This document shows, piece after piece, positions 1 to 9,649 of a stretch of 64,000 nt of DNA; within the stretch, counting starts at the first letter, position 1; every line of letters starts with the position of its first letter. The DNA is taken from assembly GCF_004366355.1 (NCBI RefSeq), contig NZ_SODV01000002.1, forward strand, positions 1,652,768 through 1,716,767. Reading direction: 5' to 3'. The notes beneath the pieces are model-generated. The model did not search any database. It worked only from the letters and a program-made list of their open reading frames with translations, and was not told the DNA's origin. The DNA is from Dinghuibacter silviterrae (lineage in GTDB: Bacteria; Bacteroidota; Bacteroidia; Chitinophagales; Chitinophagaceae). The position numbers and the translations under genes are program-made.

Positions 1-870
1 GGGGTAAGTGAGCGGCTGGGTAGGAACCTGTTGCTCGGGCGTCCGGTAGTTCTCGAAAGGACCACCCACGGCCCGGTCGACGACGATTAGGCCAGGCTGG
101 TAACCCCGGGCCATGGAAGCGATACGCGCCATATCGATGTCCTGGTTAAAATGACCCTCGGTATGGTTGGGATGTACCCACCCCCCGTCAAGCCAAAGAA
201 TATCCATATGCCCGTACCCGCTCATCAGCTCCTGGATCTGGTTGTAGGTATAGTCCTTGAAGTGTTGCCAGCGTTCGGGGTATTTGGCGGGGTCATAGTT
301 GACGTTCCGGTCTTTGGGAGGGAAGTAGGACCACCAGTAGTCGTTGCTGTGCCAGTCGGGTTTGGAAAAGTAGGCGCCAATGCCAAATCCCTGGGAACGG
401 AAGGCGTTGAACACCTCCAGCGCTATGTTGCGGTGGAAGGGACTGTGCATGACGCTGTAGTCCGTCTGATGGGTATCGAACATGCAAAACCCGTCGTGGT
501 GCTTGGTCGTAAAGACGACGTAGCGCATCCCCGCAGCCTTTGCCGCGGCCGCCCAACGCGAGGGATCGAAAGACGTAGGGTTGAACGTCGTCAACAAATT
601 CTCGTATGCCTTTTTATAGGTAAAATAGTCCGCCGAGTACGGCCCCTTGCGTTGCGTCCATCCCTCGTCTTCGGGACAAAGGCTCCAGCTTTCCACGATC
701 CCCCACTGACTGTAGGTTCCCCAGTGCATCAGGAGACCGAATTTCAGGTCCTGCCACCAGGCGATCTTCCGCTGAACGGCGGTGTCGGTAGGGGGAACAT
801 ACGGGCCTTCTTCCTGGGCGAAAACGCCCGAAGCCGCCAGCAAGCCAAGGAATAACAAATGAATACGCAT
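1..870 (-). CDS. alpha-L-fucosidase, GH29 (partial, 3' end outside window)
   Basis: Exo-acting GH29 fucosidase that removes terminal alpha-L-fucose from glycans, probably in the periplasm. The first 290 codons are present and the frame stays open to the window edge. The N-terminus is a signal peptide ending in VFAQ. Family features include the KFGLLMHWG and TTKHHDGF segments. The predicted nucleophile is D228 in DILWLDGGW, and a FENYRTPEQ segment lies near the cut end. The ATG at 868-870 follows the GH20 stop codon by one base, so the genes are surely co-transcribed. GH29, GH20 and the S15-type hydrolase together suggest degradation of fucosylated, GlcNAc-containing glycoconjugates. Family assignment is secure; substrate linkage is inferred. 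Confidence 0.93.
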   Translation of the reverse strand, partial: MRIHLLFLGLLAASGVFAQEEGPYVPPTDTAVQRKIAWWQDLKFGLLMHWGTYSQWGIVESWSLCPEDEGWTQRKGPYSADYFTYKKAYENLLTTFNPTSFDPSRWAAAAKAAGMRYVVFTTKHHDGFCMFDTHQTDYSVMHSPFHRNIALEVFNAFRSQGFGIGAYFSKPDWHSNDYWWSYFPPKDRNVNYDPAKYPERWQHFKDYTYNQIQELMSGYGHMDILWLDGGWVHPNHTEGHFNQDIDMARIASMARGYQPGLIVVDRAVGGPFENYRTPEQQVPTQPLTYP

Positions 871-871
871 A

Positions 872-2464
872 CTATTGAAATATATGAGGTGCATAATTGA
901 CGTGCCAGAGTTTGAGGAGCTTGCCTTGCTGGGCGCGGTTGCGCACAAGAAAACCCGGATACCCGCGCAACGAAGCCGGTGTCCACACGACCTCCGCCAG
1001 CGCCAGTGCCCGCGGATAAACCATGTACTCGACATAATCGGTCGTGGCCATATACTCCGTCCAGACGTTGCCCTGGGCGCCAAGGATATAGTGGGCTTCG
1101 GTGGACGCCAAAGCCGCGGGGTAGGGGTTATAGCTATAAACGGTATCGACGGGCAGGAAACCGCCGATGGCCAGGGGCTCCGTAGAAGGATCCGCCTGGT
1201 AGTGGTCCAGGTACGTCCATTTGCCCGGCGTCATGATGACGTTGTGGTGTTGTTGGGCGGCGGCGATACCGCCTTCTTCCCCTCGCCAGCTCATGACCGT
1301 GGCGTTGGGGGACAGCCCGCCTTCCAGGATTTCGTCCCAGCCGATGATGCTGCGGCCCTTGCTGTTGACATATTTTTCAATGCGCTGTATGAAATAGCTC
1401 TGGAGTTGTTCCTCGTCTTTCAGCCCCAGGTCGTGGATGCGTTTCTGGCACTTGGGACACGTCTTCCAGCGCGTCTTGGGACATTCGTCTCCGCCGATGT
1501 GGATGTATTTGGAGGGGAAAAGATCCATCACTTCGTCCAGTACGTTTTCGACAAACGTGAAAACGGAGTCGTTCCCTGCACAATAGACGTCGTCAAAGAC
1601 GCCCCACTTGGTACCGACTTCATAGGGACCCCCGGTACAACCTAAATAAGGATAGGCCGTCAGCGCCGCCAGCGAGTGTCCGGGCATTTCGATTTCCGGG
1701 ATGATGGTGATGTGCCGTGCCAACGCATATTGCACCACATCCCTGATCTCGTCTTGGGTATAGAAACCGCCGTAGGGGGTGCCGTCGCCCTTGTAGGGGT
1801 TGAAATTCTTGCCGATCATGGTCTCCTTCCGGACAGAGCCCACCTGCGTCAGGAGGGGATAGCGTTTGATCTCGATCCGCCAGCCCTGGTCCTCGGTGAG
1901 GTGCCAGTGAAAGGTATTGTACTTATAGTGCGCCATCAGGTCGATGAACTTCTTGACAAAAGCCGCGTTAAAAAAGTGACGGCCTACGTCGAGGTGCAAC
2001 CCGCGGTAGGCAAAACGTGGGGCGTCCTCGATGGAAACAACGGGTATAGACAAAGCAGATAGCGTCGCCCCGCTGTCCGGCACCGGAAGCAACTGGATCA
2101 GGCTTTGCAGCGCGTAAAACACACCGGTGGACGTCCGCCCCCCGATCTTGACACCTTTGCGGGATACCTCCAGGTGATAGGCCTCGTCCCCTTCCAGCTT
2201 TGTCTTCCCCTCGCCCAGCACGATCGATCCGGACCCGGTTTCCGTGCTGGTCTGGAGCGTAAAGCCGTAGAATTGCTGGAGGTAGTCGTTGAAATAAGCG
2301 GCTTCCTTTTGGAGCGACGCGTCCTTTACGACCAGGCGGGTAGTGGGGCTCAAGAGAAAACTCCCAGAGTGTTCCGTGACCGATACCGGCAACGGTACGA
2401 TGTTGATTCGTGACTGGGCAAGAGTGCTCTGAGCGAGAAGCATGAGAAGAAGCGTTTTTTTCAT
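872..2464 (-). CDS. beta-N-acetylhexosaminidase, GH20
   Basis: Removes terminal beta-linked GlcNAc or GalNAc by substrate-assisted catalysis. The 530-residue protein has a signal peptide (first 17 residues, ending LAQ). An N-terminal GH20b-like domain (about 20-145) leads into the TIM barrel, which opens around FAYRGLHLDVGRHF. The catalytic pair is D326-E327 in the HIGGDE motif, and HWHLTEDQGWR and EIEMPGHS are typical barrel segments. Length is normal for secreted Bacteroidota GH20 enzymes. It is the middle gene of a tight minus-strand operon, 6 bases after the S15-type hydrolase and 1 base before the fucosidase. It probably acts with the fucosidase on N-glycan or mucin-type chains. Confidence 0.95.
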   Translation of the reverse strand: MKKTLLLMLLAQSTLAQSRINIVPLPVSVTEHSGSFLLSPTTRLVVKDASLQKEAAYFNDYLQQFYGFTLQTSTETGSGSIVLGEGKTKLEGDEAYHLEVSRKGVKIGGRTSTGVFYALQSLIQLLPVPDSGATLSALSIPVVSIEDAPRFAYRGLHLDVGRHFFNAAFVKKFIDLMAHYKYNTFHWHLTEDQGWRIEIKRYPLLTQVGSVRKETMIGKNFNPYKGDGTPYGGFYTQDEIRDVVQYALARHITIIPEIEMPGHSLAALTAYPYLGCTGGPYEVGTKWGVFDDVYCAGNDSVFTFVENVLDEVMDLFPSKYIHIGGDECPKTRWKTCPKCQKRIHDLGLKDEEQLQSYFIQRIEKYVNSKGRSIIGWDEILEGGLSPNATVMSWRGEEGGIAAAQQHHNVIMTPGKWTYLDHYQADPSTEPLAIGGFLPVDTVYSYNPYPAALASTEAHYILGAQGNVWTEYMATTDYVEYMVYPRALALAEVVWTPASLRGYPGFLVRNRAQQGKLLKLWHVNYAPHIFQ

Positions 2465-2470
2465 ACAGTG

Positions 2471-4339
2471 CTATTGAAGAACGGGTAAAATGATACGGGA
2501 TGGATGCGCCGCGTCGTGATAAATGCGGATGGCCGATGGGATAAAGTCCTTGTCGGAGGCGTGATAAATATCCACGAACTGCTGGGGATTGCGGTCTACC
2601 AGCGGGAACCAGGTGCTTTGTACCTGGACCATGATCCGGTGGCCTTTTTTAAACGTGTGCGCGACGTCGGTCGCTGTAAACCGTACCCGAGAAACAACAC
2701 CCGGGGTAAACGCCTCGGGGGCGGCAAAGCTGGACCGGTAGCGCCCCCGCATCACCTCTCCGCGGACGAGCATCTGGTAGCCGCCCATGGGATACGGCGA
2801 CCCGTTGCCACGCATGGAAGCCGGGTAACTAAAGTCATCCGGGAACACGTCGATGAGCTTCACGATAAAGTCCGCGTCGGTCGTCGAAATGCTGGTTTGC
2901 AGATCGGCCACCAAAGGACCCGCCAGCGTGACATCCGACGTCAGCGGCGCTGTCTGGAACACCAGCACGTCCGGCCGCCGGGCGGCAAAACGCTGGTCGT
3001 CGTCCATGTATTCCCGGGTCCGTTCGAAATGAACGTCGGAGGTATACGGAACGGGTTTGGCGGGATCGCTGGTGTAGGAAGAAAACCCACCTGACGCCGG
3101 CGGCGCGTCAAACGACAAGGCGCCCCCCGGTTGAAGGTACAAAGACGAAGAAGATACGCCGGCCGGCGGCCACGAAGCAAACTGATGCCACGCATTCTCC
3201 CCGGTGAAAAAGACGTTGGCGCGCGCCAGTGAATCGGGCGACCCCTTGCCGTTTAAATAGTATTGGAAAAAAGGGAACTCGATGTTCTTCTCGTAATACT
3301 CCGCCGTATTACTGCCAAAGCGGATGTTCCCGAGGTTCCAGCCGTTCCCCGAGGCCCACTCGCCATGATACCAGGGGCCAAAAACAAAGCGTGCATTCTG
3401 ACGATGATCGGCGAGCGCTTTGTACACATTAATGGCGCCGAAACAATCTTCCGCGTCGAACAACCCGCCCACCACCAGCATGGCGGGTTTTACATCGGTG
3501 AGGTACTGGCGGTCATTTCGCGCCTTCCACCAGGCGTCGTAGTTGGGATGGGCGCAAAGGTCCTTCCAGAACGCTACGCTGTCACCCATCAAGGCTGAAA
3601 AATGCGGGATGGCACCGGTTTTCAGGTATAGGTCGTAGTTGTCGTCGCTTTCAAAACGGATGCCCCCGGGCCGGGTAGTCGTGGGTGTTGGCCTCGGCAG
3701 GCCGAAGGAAGAATAGAAAGAAAATCCGTCCATGATGAACAGGGCCCCATTATGGTGGAAGTCGTCCCCCTGGAACCAGTCGGTGACGGGCGCCTGCGGG
3801 CTCACTGCCTTGAGTGCCGGGTGACCGCTCAGGGCGGCCATCGTGGCGTAGAATCCGGGATAAGAGATGCCAAATACGCCGACGCGCCCGTTGTTTCCCG
3901 GCACGTTTTTAATGAGCCAGTCGATGGCGTCATAAGTGTCGCTGGCTTCGTCGGGCGACTTTCGCGCCGGATCGAATGGCCGGATATCCTCAAACTTCCC
4001 TTCGCTCATCCAGGCGCCACGGACATCCTGGACGACGAGGATGTAGCCTTCCCGGACATATTGCATCATGTAGCCCCGGTAGTAACGGCCGCTATACCGG
4101 TCTTCCCCATAAGGCGCGCAGGAATAGGGCGTCCGCATCATCAGGATGGGATGGTTTGCTCCCGTGCTGTCCACGGGCATATAAATGGCGGTGAAAAGGC
4201 GGATCCCGTCACGCATCGGGATATACCGCTCCCTTTTGACATAATGGTCACGAAACCAGGTGGAGTCCGCGGCGCGGTCCTGGGCAACTCCCGGCAGGTA
4301 CAAACCCACCAACAGTAAAACGATTAGGAATTTTCTCAT
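2471..4339 (-). CDS. CocE/NonD-family (peptidase S15-like) secreted hydrolase
   Basis: Serine hydrolase related to X-Pro dipeptidyl peptidase, cocaine esterase and glutaryl-7-ACA acylase. The start is placed at the ATG at 4337-4339 because a clear signal peptide (MRKFLIVLLLVGLYLPGVAQ) begins there; the 23 codons upstream look non-coding. The nucleophile is S159 in GVFGISYPG. The acid is probably in LFDAED and the histidine in GPWYHGEW. The C-terminal 200 residues resemble the PepX_C jelly-roll domain (RVRFTATDVAHTFKKGHRI). The protein is 622 residues, normal for the family. It leads the operon with GH20 and GH29. Whether the substrate is a peptide, an ester or an amide cannot be read from sequence. 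Confidence 0.88.
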   Translation of the reverse strand: MRKFLIVLLLVGLYLPGVAQDRAADSTWFRDHYVKRERYIPMRDGIRLFTAIYMPVDSTGANHPILMMRTPYSCAPYGEDRYSGRYYRGYMMQYVREGYILVVQDVRGAWMSEGKFEDIRPFDPARKSPDEASDTYDAIDWLIKNVPGNNGRVGVFGISYPGFYATMAALSGHPALKAVSPQAPVTDWFQGDDFHHNGALFIMDGFSFYSSFGLPRPTPTTTRPGGIRFESDDNYDLYLKTGAIPHFSALMGDSVAFWKDLCAHPNYDAWWKARNDRQYLTDVKPAMLVVGGLFDAEDCFGAINVYKALADHRQNARFVFGPWYHGEWASGNGWNLGNIRFGSNTAEYYEKNIEFPFFQYYLNGKGSPDSLARANVFFTGENAWHQFASWPPAGVSSSSLYLQPGGALSFDAPPASGGFSSYTSDPAKPVPYTSDVHFERTREYMDDDQRFAARRPDVLVFQTAPLTSDVTLAGPLVADLQTSISTTDADFIVKLIDVFPDDFSYPASMRGNGSPYPMGGYQMLVRGEVMRGRYRSSFAAPEAFTPGVVSRVRFTATDVAHTFKKGHRIMVQVQSTWFPLVDRNPQQFVDIYHASDKDFIPSAIRIYHDAAHPSRIILPVLQ

Positions 4340-4401
4340 GTGGGGGATGGTTTGGCGGCTTAAAAGTAAGGCAAACCACCCAAACCGCCCCGCCGCTCGT
4401 C

Positions 4402-4941
4402 CTACCATTCAAACGTATGCACTACCTCCCAGTGCGCTCCTTCGAGCTGCAGCAGGGCAAATTGCCCCGTTTGGAAAGAGGCTTCGTAGTGTAGCGGACC
4501 AAAGTGCGCCCAGGCGGAAGGAAAGTCCGTTTCCTGGAGGTCCCGGTTGGCGATGGTGACGTGCGCGTGAAAGGCCTTTGAATCGTGGCGGATCCCGAGG
4601 TCCGGGTCTTGGTCCAGGTGTTCCTCCAGGGCTGTTTTGAGCGCAGCGAGTCCCTCGTTGGCCGAGACCTGAGCAAAGATGACAGCGGACCCGAAATGAT
4701 CGAAGTCGCGTAGCTGAATGTCCAAAGGGGAGATCAAAGGGTGAAACGTCGACAGCGTCTCCACCAGGTCATCCTCCCACCGCTTTTCCATCAGGAAGGA
4801 AGGGATGAGGGTGATGTGCGCAGGGGATTTTAACGCGGCCTTGCAACCGAAGTGTTCCCGCATCCAGTGCTTATGGGCGAGGATATCCTCGTTCACGGAT
4901 GCGGGACACACGATCGCTATGTAATAGAGTTGTTTCGACAT
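4402..4941 (-). CDS. 2H phosphoesterase / 2'-5' RNA ligase family protein
   Basis: Small (179-residue) 2H-superfamily protein with two His-x-Thr motifs, AHITLIPSF and AHVTIANRD, spaced as in LigT/ThpR-like cyclic phosphodiesterases. Such proteins open 2',3'-cyclic phosphates or similar phosphodiesters in the cytoplasm. The start is the ATG at 4939-4941, whose A overlaps the last base of the pyruvate kinase stop codon (TAATG junction), so it is translationally coupled to pyk. The longer upstream reading frame is antisense-like and is rejected. The biological substrate is unknown. Confidence 0.85.
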   Translation of the reverse strand: MSKQLYYIAIVCPASVNEDILAHKHWMREHFGCKAALKSPAHITLIPSFLMEKRWEDDLVETLSTFHPLISPLDIQLRDFDHFGSAVIFAQVSANEGLAALKTALEEHLDQDPDLGIRHDSKAFHAHVTIANRDLQETDFPSAWAHFGPLHYEASFQTGQFALLQLEGAHWEVVHTFEW

Positions 4942-6434
4942 TAGCTCACCTTGGTGATCTTCATGACGTTGGTCGGCAGGTGTTGATTGACCGGGGTGCT
5001 GCCGGTGTTCACCACCACGTCCCCGGTATTCAGGAACCCGCGCCCCTTGAGGATGTCGATCTGGTCGAAGATGATGTCGTCCAGGCTTTGTTCCTCGTCG
5101 TAGAAAAAGGCCCGTACGCCCCAACTCAGGCTGAGCTGGTTGACGAGGTGCTCCCTCTTTGTGAAAATATACAGGGGCGATTTGGGGCGGTAGCTCGACA
5201 GCACCCAGCCCGTATACCCGCTTTGGGTCATCCCGATGATGGCATCGGCGTGCACGTCATGGGCGCTTTTACAGGCATTGTAGCAAATCGCGTCGCTCAG
5301 GAACGAAGGCGAGTGGGGTTGGGGTTTGAGGTCCTCTTCCCTGTTATAACGGTACTCCGTCCTTTCCACCTCGATGATGATCTTTTTCATGGTCTCCACC
5401 ACCAGCGCAGGATGCTGGCCCATGGCCGTTTCCCCGCTGAGCATGACGGCATCGGTGCCTTCCAGCACGGCGTTGGCCACGTCGGTGATCTCGCTCCGGT
5501 TGGGCTTGACGCGGTCCATCATGGACTCCATCATCTGGGTGGCCACGATCACCGGTTTGGCGCGGTGGATGCACTTGCGGATGATGTCCCGCTGGGCCAT
5601 CGGCACTTTTTCCACCGGCAGTTCAACCCCCAGGTCACCCCGGGCGACCATGATGCCGTCGGACTCGATGATGATATTGCGTAGGTCTTCCATGGCCGAG
5701 GGCATTTCGATCTTGGCCATGATCTTGATGGTGCTTTGCTTTTCGTTGACGCGGCGGCGCAGGTCCACCATGTCGTCTGCCTTACGGACAAAGGAGAGGG
5801 CAACCCAGTCCAGCTTTTGCTCGATGATGAACTCCAGGTCGGCAATGTCCTTTTCGGTCATCGCCGGCAGGGAAATCGCGGTATCCGGGAGGTTGACGCC
5901 CTTTTTCGGCAGAAGGGTCCCTCCATAGTTCACCCGCACCTTTACATCCCCGGCGGGTGTAACCTCTGTTACCTGTACCTCCAGCTTGCCGTCGTCGATG
6001 AGGATCTTCTCGCCGACTTTGACGTCGTTGTGCAGGTTCGGATAAGACACGTAGATCTTTTCCATCGTGCCCATTACCTTTTCTTTGGAGGTGAACGTCA
6101 GGATGTCCCCCGTTTTGATGGCCAGCGAACCTCCCGCTATGTCGCCCACCCGCAATTTGGGCCCCTGAAGGTCCCCTAAGATGGCGATGTTGTACGGCTC
6201 GGTCTTATTGATGGTGCGGATGTACTCGATGATCCGGGCTTTGTCCTCCTGGCTCCCATGGGAAAAATTCAGGCGGAAGACGTTGACACCGGCCTTGACG
6301 AGCTCCAGGAGTTTGTCATACGTATCACAGGCCGGGCCCACGGTGGCGACGATCTTCGTTTTGTGGAAAGTGTGCTCTATGCCTGCTTTTTGATCCATGT
6401 CAGTATGCAGGTACTTCGAGACGGCTTTTGACAT
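4941..6434 (-). CDS. pyk: pyruvate kinase
   Basis: Catalyses the last glycolytic step, phosphoenolpyruvate + ADP to pyruvate + ATP. Signature elements in order: KTKIVATVGPA near the N-terminus, FRLNFSHG, the catalytic loop in the IMAKIEMP region, IMVARGDLGVELP, and SGETAMG. The C-terminal allosteric-type domain is complete (about 355-497). The protein is 497 residues, slightly longer than usual at the N-terminus, so an internal start at residue 13 (MDQKAGIEH) is possible. It lies 16 bases downstream of pfkA on the same strand, giving a two-gene glycolytic unit followed by the 2H phosphoesterase. Confidence 0.97.
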   Translation of the reverse strand: MSKAVSKYLHTDMDQKAGIEHTFHKTKIVATVGPACDTYDKLLELVKAGVNVFRLNFSHGSQEDKARIIEYIRTINKTEPYNIAILGDLQGPKLRVGDIAGGSLAIKTGDILTFTSKEKVMGTMEKIYVSYPNLHNDVKVGEKILIDDGKLEVQVTEVTPAGDVKVRVNYGGTLLPKKGVNLPDTAISLPAMTEKDIADLEFIIEQKLDWVALSFVRKADDMVDLRRRVNEKQSTIKIMAKIEMPSAMEDLRNIIIESDGIMVARGDLGVELPVEKVPMAQRDIIRKCIHRAKPVIVATQMMESMMDRVKPNRSEITDVANAVLEGTDAVMLSGETAMGQHPALVVETMKKIIIEVERTEYRYNREEDLKPQPHSPSFLSDAICYNACKSAHDVHADAIIGMTQSGYTGWVLSSYRPKSPLYIFTKREHLVNQLSLSWGVRAFFYDEEQSLDDIIFDQIDILKGRGFLNTGDVVVNTGSTPVNQHLPTNVMKITKVS

Positions 6435-6450
6435 ATTATGGGTCGATGAT

Positions 6451-7434
6451 TTAACTGGCGAGAATTTTCACGATCTTCAGCCACTCTTTGTCAATCTTCT
6501 GTTTGGCTTTAACAGCCAGATCCAGCGGCGTGTAGTGCAGTTTGTTGTTGATGATCCCGATCATAACGTTGTGACGTCCTTCCATCAGGGCTTCCACGGC
6601 GGCATAGCCCAGCCGGCTGGCCACCAGGCGGTCGATACAGGAGGGGGAGCCTCCGCGCTGGATGTGCCCGAGGATACAAACACGGGTGTCCATATCCGGA
6701 AGCCGCTGGCGGACGACCTTGGCCACTTCTTCCGCTCCGCCGAATTCGTCGCCTTCGGCCACGACGATGAGGTTCACCAGCTTTTTGCGGCGTTGTTTGT
6801 CTTCCAGGGAAGCAATCAGGTCTTCGATATTGGTTTTGGCTTCGGGGATCAGGATGTTTTCTGCCCCGGTGGCGATCCCGCTGTGCAGGGCGATATAGCC
6901 CGAATCCCGGCCCATCACCTCGATGATGAACAAACGGTCGTGTGCATCCGCGGTATCCCGGATCTTGTCGATCGCTTCTACCGCCGTATTGACTGCGGTG
7001 TCAAAACCGATGGTAAAGTCGGTCCCGGCCATGTCTTTATCGATGGTGCCCGGGAGACCGATACAAGGGATATCGAATTCGGTGGCGAACTTCTGGGCAC
7101 CCCGGAAGGAACCGTCTCCGCCGATCACGACCAGGCCTTCGATCCCGTGCTTGCGCAGGTTTTCGTATGCCTTTTTCCGGCCTTCGAATTCATAAAATTC
7201 CTTGCAGCGGGCGGATTTCAAGATCGTACCGCCCCTTTGAATGATGTTGGCAACGCTTCGGGAGTGCATGGGTACGATGTCGTCGTCGATCATCCCCATA
7301 TAACCACGTGTGATCCCAAAAACTTCCAGGTTATTATACAATCCTGTACGTACAACCGCCCGGATAGCGGCGTTCATCCCAGGGGAGTCTCCTCCCGATG
7401 TCAAAACGCCGATCTTTGTTACTTTTTTATCCAT
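6451..7434 (-). CDS. pfkA: ATP-dependent 6-phosphofructokinase
   Basis: Phosphorylates fructose 6-phosphate to fructose 1,6-bisphosphate. The 327-residue protein opens with GVLTSGGDSPGMN and carries GGDGSFRG, where the Gly after GGD is the ATP-type residue rather than the PPi-type Asp. It also has PGTIDKD (Lys replaces the common Asn of TIDND), EVMGRDSG and HIQRGGSPS. It is the first gene of a pfkA-pyk unit. A TATTTTTG element lies at 7486-7493 in minus orientation, and an AAGGAG sits about 15 bases before the ATG. Confidence 0.97.
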   Translation of the reverse strand: MDKKVTKIGVLTSGGDSPGMNAAIRAVVRTGLYNNLEVFGITRGYMGMIDDDIVPMHSRSVANIIQRGGTILKSARCKEFYEFEGRKKAYENLRKHGIEGLVVIGGDGSFRGAQKFATEFDIPCIGLPGTIDKDMAGTDFTIGFDTAVNTAVEAIDKIRDTADAHDRLFIIEVMGRDSGYIALHSGIATGAENILIPEAKTNIEDLIASLEDKQRRKKLVNLIVVAEGDEFGGAEEVAKVVRQRLPDMDTRVCILGHIQRGGSPSCIDRLVASRLGYAAVEALMEGRHNVMIGIINNKLHYTPLDLAVKAKQKIDKEWLKIVKILAS

Positions 7435-7485
7435 TTTTTACTAAAGCACTCCTTTATTTATCAATAATTTTGCCGTTCGGGCGCC

Positions 7486-7493
7486 CAAAAATA
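7486..7493 (-). promoter_or_regulatory. candidate -7 promoter element of pfkA-pyk
   Basis: On the minus strand this reads TATTTTTG, an exact match to the TAnnTTTG -7 consensus of the Bacteroidota primary sigma factor. It lies about 50 bases before the pfkA ATG in the divergent gap with the prolyl oligopeptidase gene. No clear TTTG -33 box was seen. Confidence 0.45.
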
Positions 7494-7543
7494 AGGATTT
7501 GCCGGATATGATTTTATACTTTGTAGGGTCAAATCCTGGGTGT

Positions 7544-9649
7544 ATGTTGCTTAAAATTAATGTAATCATCATTTGCATGACCGTTTCCACCCCGCTCCCG
7601 GCGCAACAATATCCTGTTACCGCACAACATCCCGTCACCGACGACTATTTCGGAACAAAAGTCACAGACCCCTATCGCTGGCTGGAGGATGACAACAGTG
7701 AGGCCACCAAGGCCTGGGTAGAGGAACAGAACAAGGTGACGCAGGAATACCTGTCGGCCATTCCCTTCAGGGATAAGGTACGCGCCCGTCTGGAAACGCT
7801 TTGGAACTATCCCAAATACAGTTCCCCTTTCAAAAAAAACGAATGGTATTACTTCAATAAGAATGACGGTCTTCAAAACCAGGCAGTACTCTACCGGCAA
7901 AAAGGACTAGACGCCACCCCGGAAATATTTTTCGATCCCAACAAGCTGTCCGCGGATGGCACCGCGGCTTTGAACAATATGAGCTTCTCCAGGAACGGCA
8001 AGTATGCGGCCTATACGATCGCCCGTTCGGGCAGCGACTGGGAAGAGGCGTATATCAAGGACGTCGCGACCGGCCAGGACCTGGGGGATACCCTTCGCTG
8101 GCTCAAATTCACCGGTCTTTCCTGGCTGGGGGACGACGGTTTTTACTATAGCCGTTATCCCACACCCGACGAACAAACGAAATTGAGTCACCAGAACCAA
8201 TACCATACCGTGTATTTTCACAAGGTGGGCACACCCCAGTCGGAAGACGTCCTTGTGTACGAGGACCGGGAACACCCGTTGCGCACCGTCGGCGCCTTTA
8301 CGACCGAAGACAACCGGTTCCTCCTGCTGACGGTTTCCGAGGGCACCAGCGGAACGGAACTGCTGGCCAAAGATCTCAGCGCGAAAGACACCGGTTTTAC
8401 ACTCATCGTCCCCGGTTTTGACACGCAAGCCGGCTTTGTCGACAACGACGGAGAAAGGCTGCTGGTCCAGACCAACGCGGACGCGCCCAACTACAAGGTC
8501 GTCTCCATCGATCCCCACCAGCCCGGCAAGGATCACTGGATCACCGTCATCCCCGAACGCACCGAAGCCTTGCAGTCGGTGAGCACCGGTGGGGGATACC
8601 TTTACGCCAACTATCTCAAGGACGCCTCCACAAAAGTGTACCAACACACCTACAAGGGAGCGCTCGTCCGCGAGATCGCCCTGCCCGGAATAGGCACCGC
8701 CAGTGGCTTTGGAGGTGAACACCAGGACAAGGAATTCTTTTATACCTATTTCTCTTTTAGCTATCCACCCGCGATTTTCCACTATGACGTGACCACCGGG
8801 AAATCCACCCTTTTCCGGAAAGCGGAGGTCCAGTTCAACCCGGATGACTTCGAGACAGACCAGGTTTTTTTCCCATCGAAGGACGGCACCAAAGTGCCTA
8901 TGTTCCTGACCTACCGGAAAGGCATGAAGCGGGACGGCAACAACCCCGTGCTGTTATACGGGTATGGCGGTTTCCAGATTCCCATGACCCCCACCTTTAG
9001 CATTTCCACCCTTTTCTTTGTGGAAGAAGGAGGGATCTATGCCCAGGTGGCCCTGCGGGGCGGCAGCGAGTATGGGGAGGCCTGGCACGAAGCGGGTATG
9101 CTCCACCGTAAGCAAAACGTATTCGACGATATGATCGCCGCCGCCGAATACCTCATCAAGGGCAAATACACCAACAAAGACAGGCTCGCCCTCCGGGGCG
9201 GCTCCAACGGCGGTCTGCTGGTCGGTGCATGTATGACCCAACGCCCCGATTTGTTCAAGGTCGCCATCCCGCAGGTCGGTGTCATGGACATGCTCCGGTT
9301 CCAGAAATTCACCATCGGCTGGGCCTGGGTCACCGAATACGGGAGCAGCGACAAACCCGAAGACTTCGCTTATCTCTACGGCTATTCGCCCTACCACAAC
9401 CTGAAACCGGGTGTTTCTTATCCTGCCACGTTGGTCACGACCGCGGATCATGACGACCGGGTTGTCCCCGCGCATTCCTTTAAGTTTGCAGCAAGGCTGC
9501 AGGCCGACAATGCGGGACCAAACCCCACGCTGATCCGGATCGACAGCAAGGCCGGTCACGGGGGTGGTAAACCGACCGCCAAGGTGATCGACGAAGCCGC
9601 CGACATCTATAGTTTTATCATGTATAACCTGGGAATGCAGTATCGATGA
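7544..9649 (+). CDS. prolyl oligopeptidase family serine peptidase (S9A)
   Basis: Cleaves short peptides after proline. The start is the ATG at 7544, which begins a signal-peptide-like stretch (MLLKINVIIICMTVSTPLPAQ); an ATG at 7508 is an alternative. Numbering from 7544, the N-terminal segment includes VTDPYRWLEDDNS. A seven-bladed beta-propeller occupies roughly 80-430, and the hydrolase domain follows. The catalytic serine is S554 in GGSNGG, the acid lies in TADHDDRV (about 635-640), and the histidine is H672 in KAGHGGG. Predicted export points to a periplasmic peptidase. Its last four bases overlap the next start (ATGA), so the two genes are coupled. Confidence 0.93.
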   Translation: MLLKINVIIICMTVSTPLPAQQYPVTAQHPVTDDYFGTKVTDPYRWLEDDNSEATKAWVEEQNKVTQEYLSAIPFRDKVRARLETLWNYPKYSSPFKKNEWYYFNKNDGLQNQAVLYRQKGLDATPEIFFDPNKLSADGTAALNNMSFSRNGKYAAYTIARSGSDWEEAYIKDVATGQDLGDTLRWLKFTGLSWLGDDGFYYSRYPTPDEQTKLSHQNQYHTVYFHKVGTPQSEDVLVYEDREHPLRTVGAFTTEDNRFLLLTVSEGTSGTELLAKDLSAKDTGFTLIVPGFDTQAGFVDNDGERLLVQTNADAPNYKVVSIDPHQPGKDHWITVIPERTEALQSVSTGGGYLYANYLKDASTKVYQHTYKGALVREIALPGIGTASGFGGEHQDKEFFYTYFSFSYPPAIFHYDVTTGKSTLFRKAEVQFNPDDFETDQVFFPSKDGTKVPMFLTYRKGMKRDGNNPVLLYGYGGFQIPMTPTFSISTLFFVEEGGIYAQVALRGGSEYGEAWHEAGMLHRKQNVFDDMIAAAEYLIKGKYTNKDRLALRGGSNGGLLVGACMTQRPDLFKVAIPQVGVMDMLRFQKFTIGWAWVTEYGSSDKPEDFAYLYGYSPYHNLKPGVSYPATLVTTADHDDRVVPAHSFKFAARLQADNAGPNPTLIRIDSKAGHGGGKPTAKVIDEAADIYSFIMYNLGMQYR

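Noticed and set aside
151-855. Long plus-strand open frame opposite the fucosidase
   Set aside because: Antisense to GH29; no signal or family motif, while the minus strand encodes a clear GH29 enzyme.
4942-5124. Longer N-terminus for the 2H phosphoesterase
   Set aside because: Would overlap 180 bases of pyruvate kinase with Arg/His-rich nonsense; the TAATG junction start fits.
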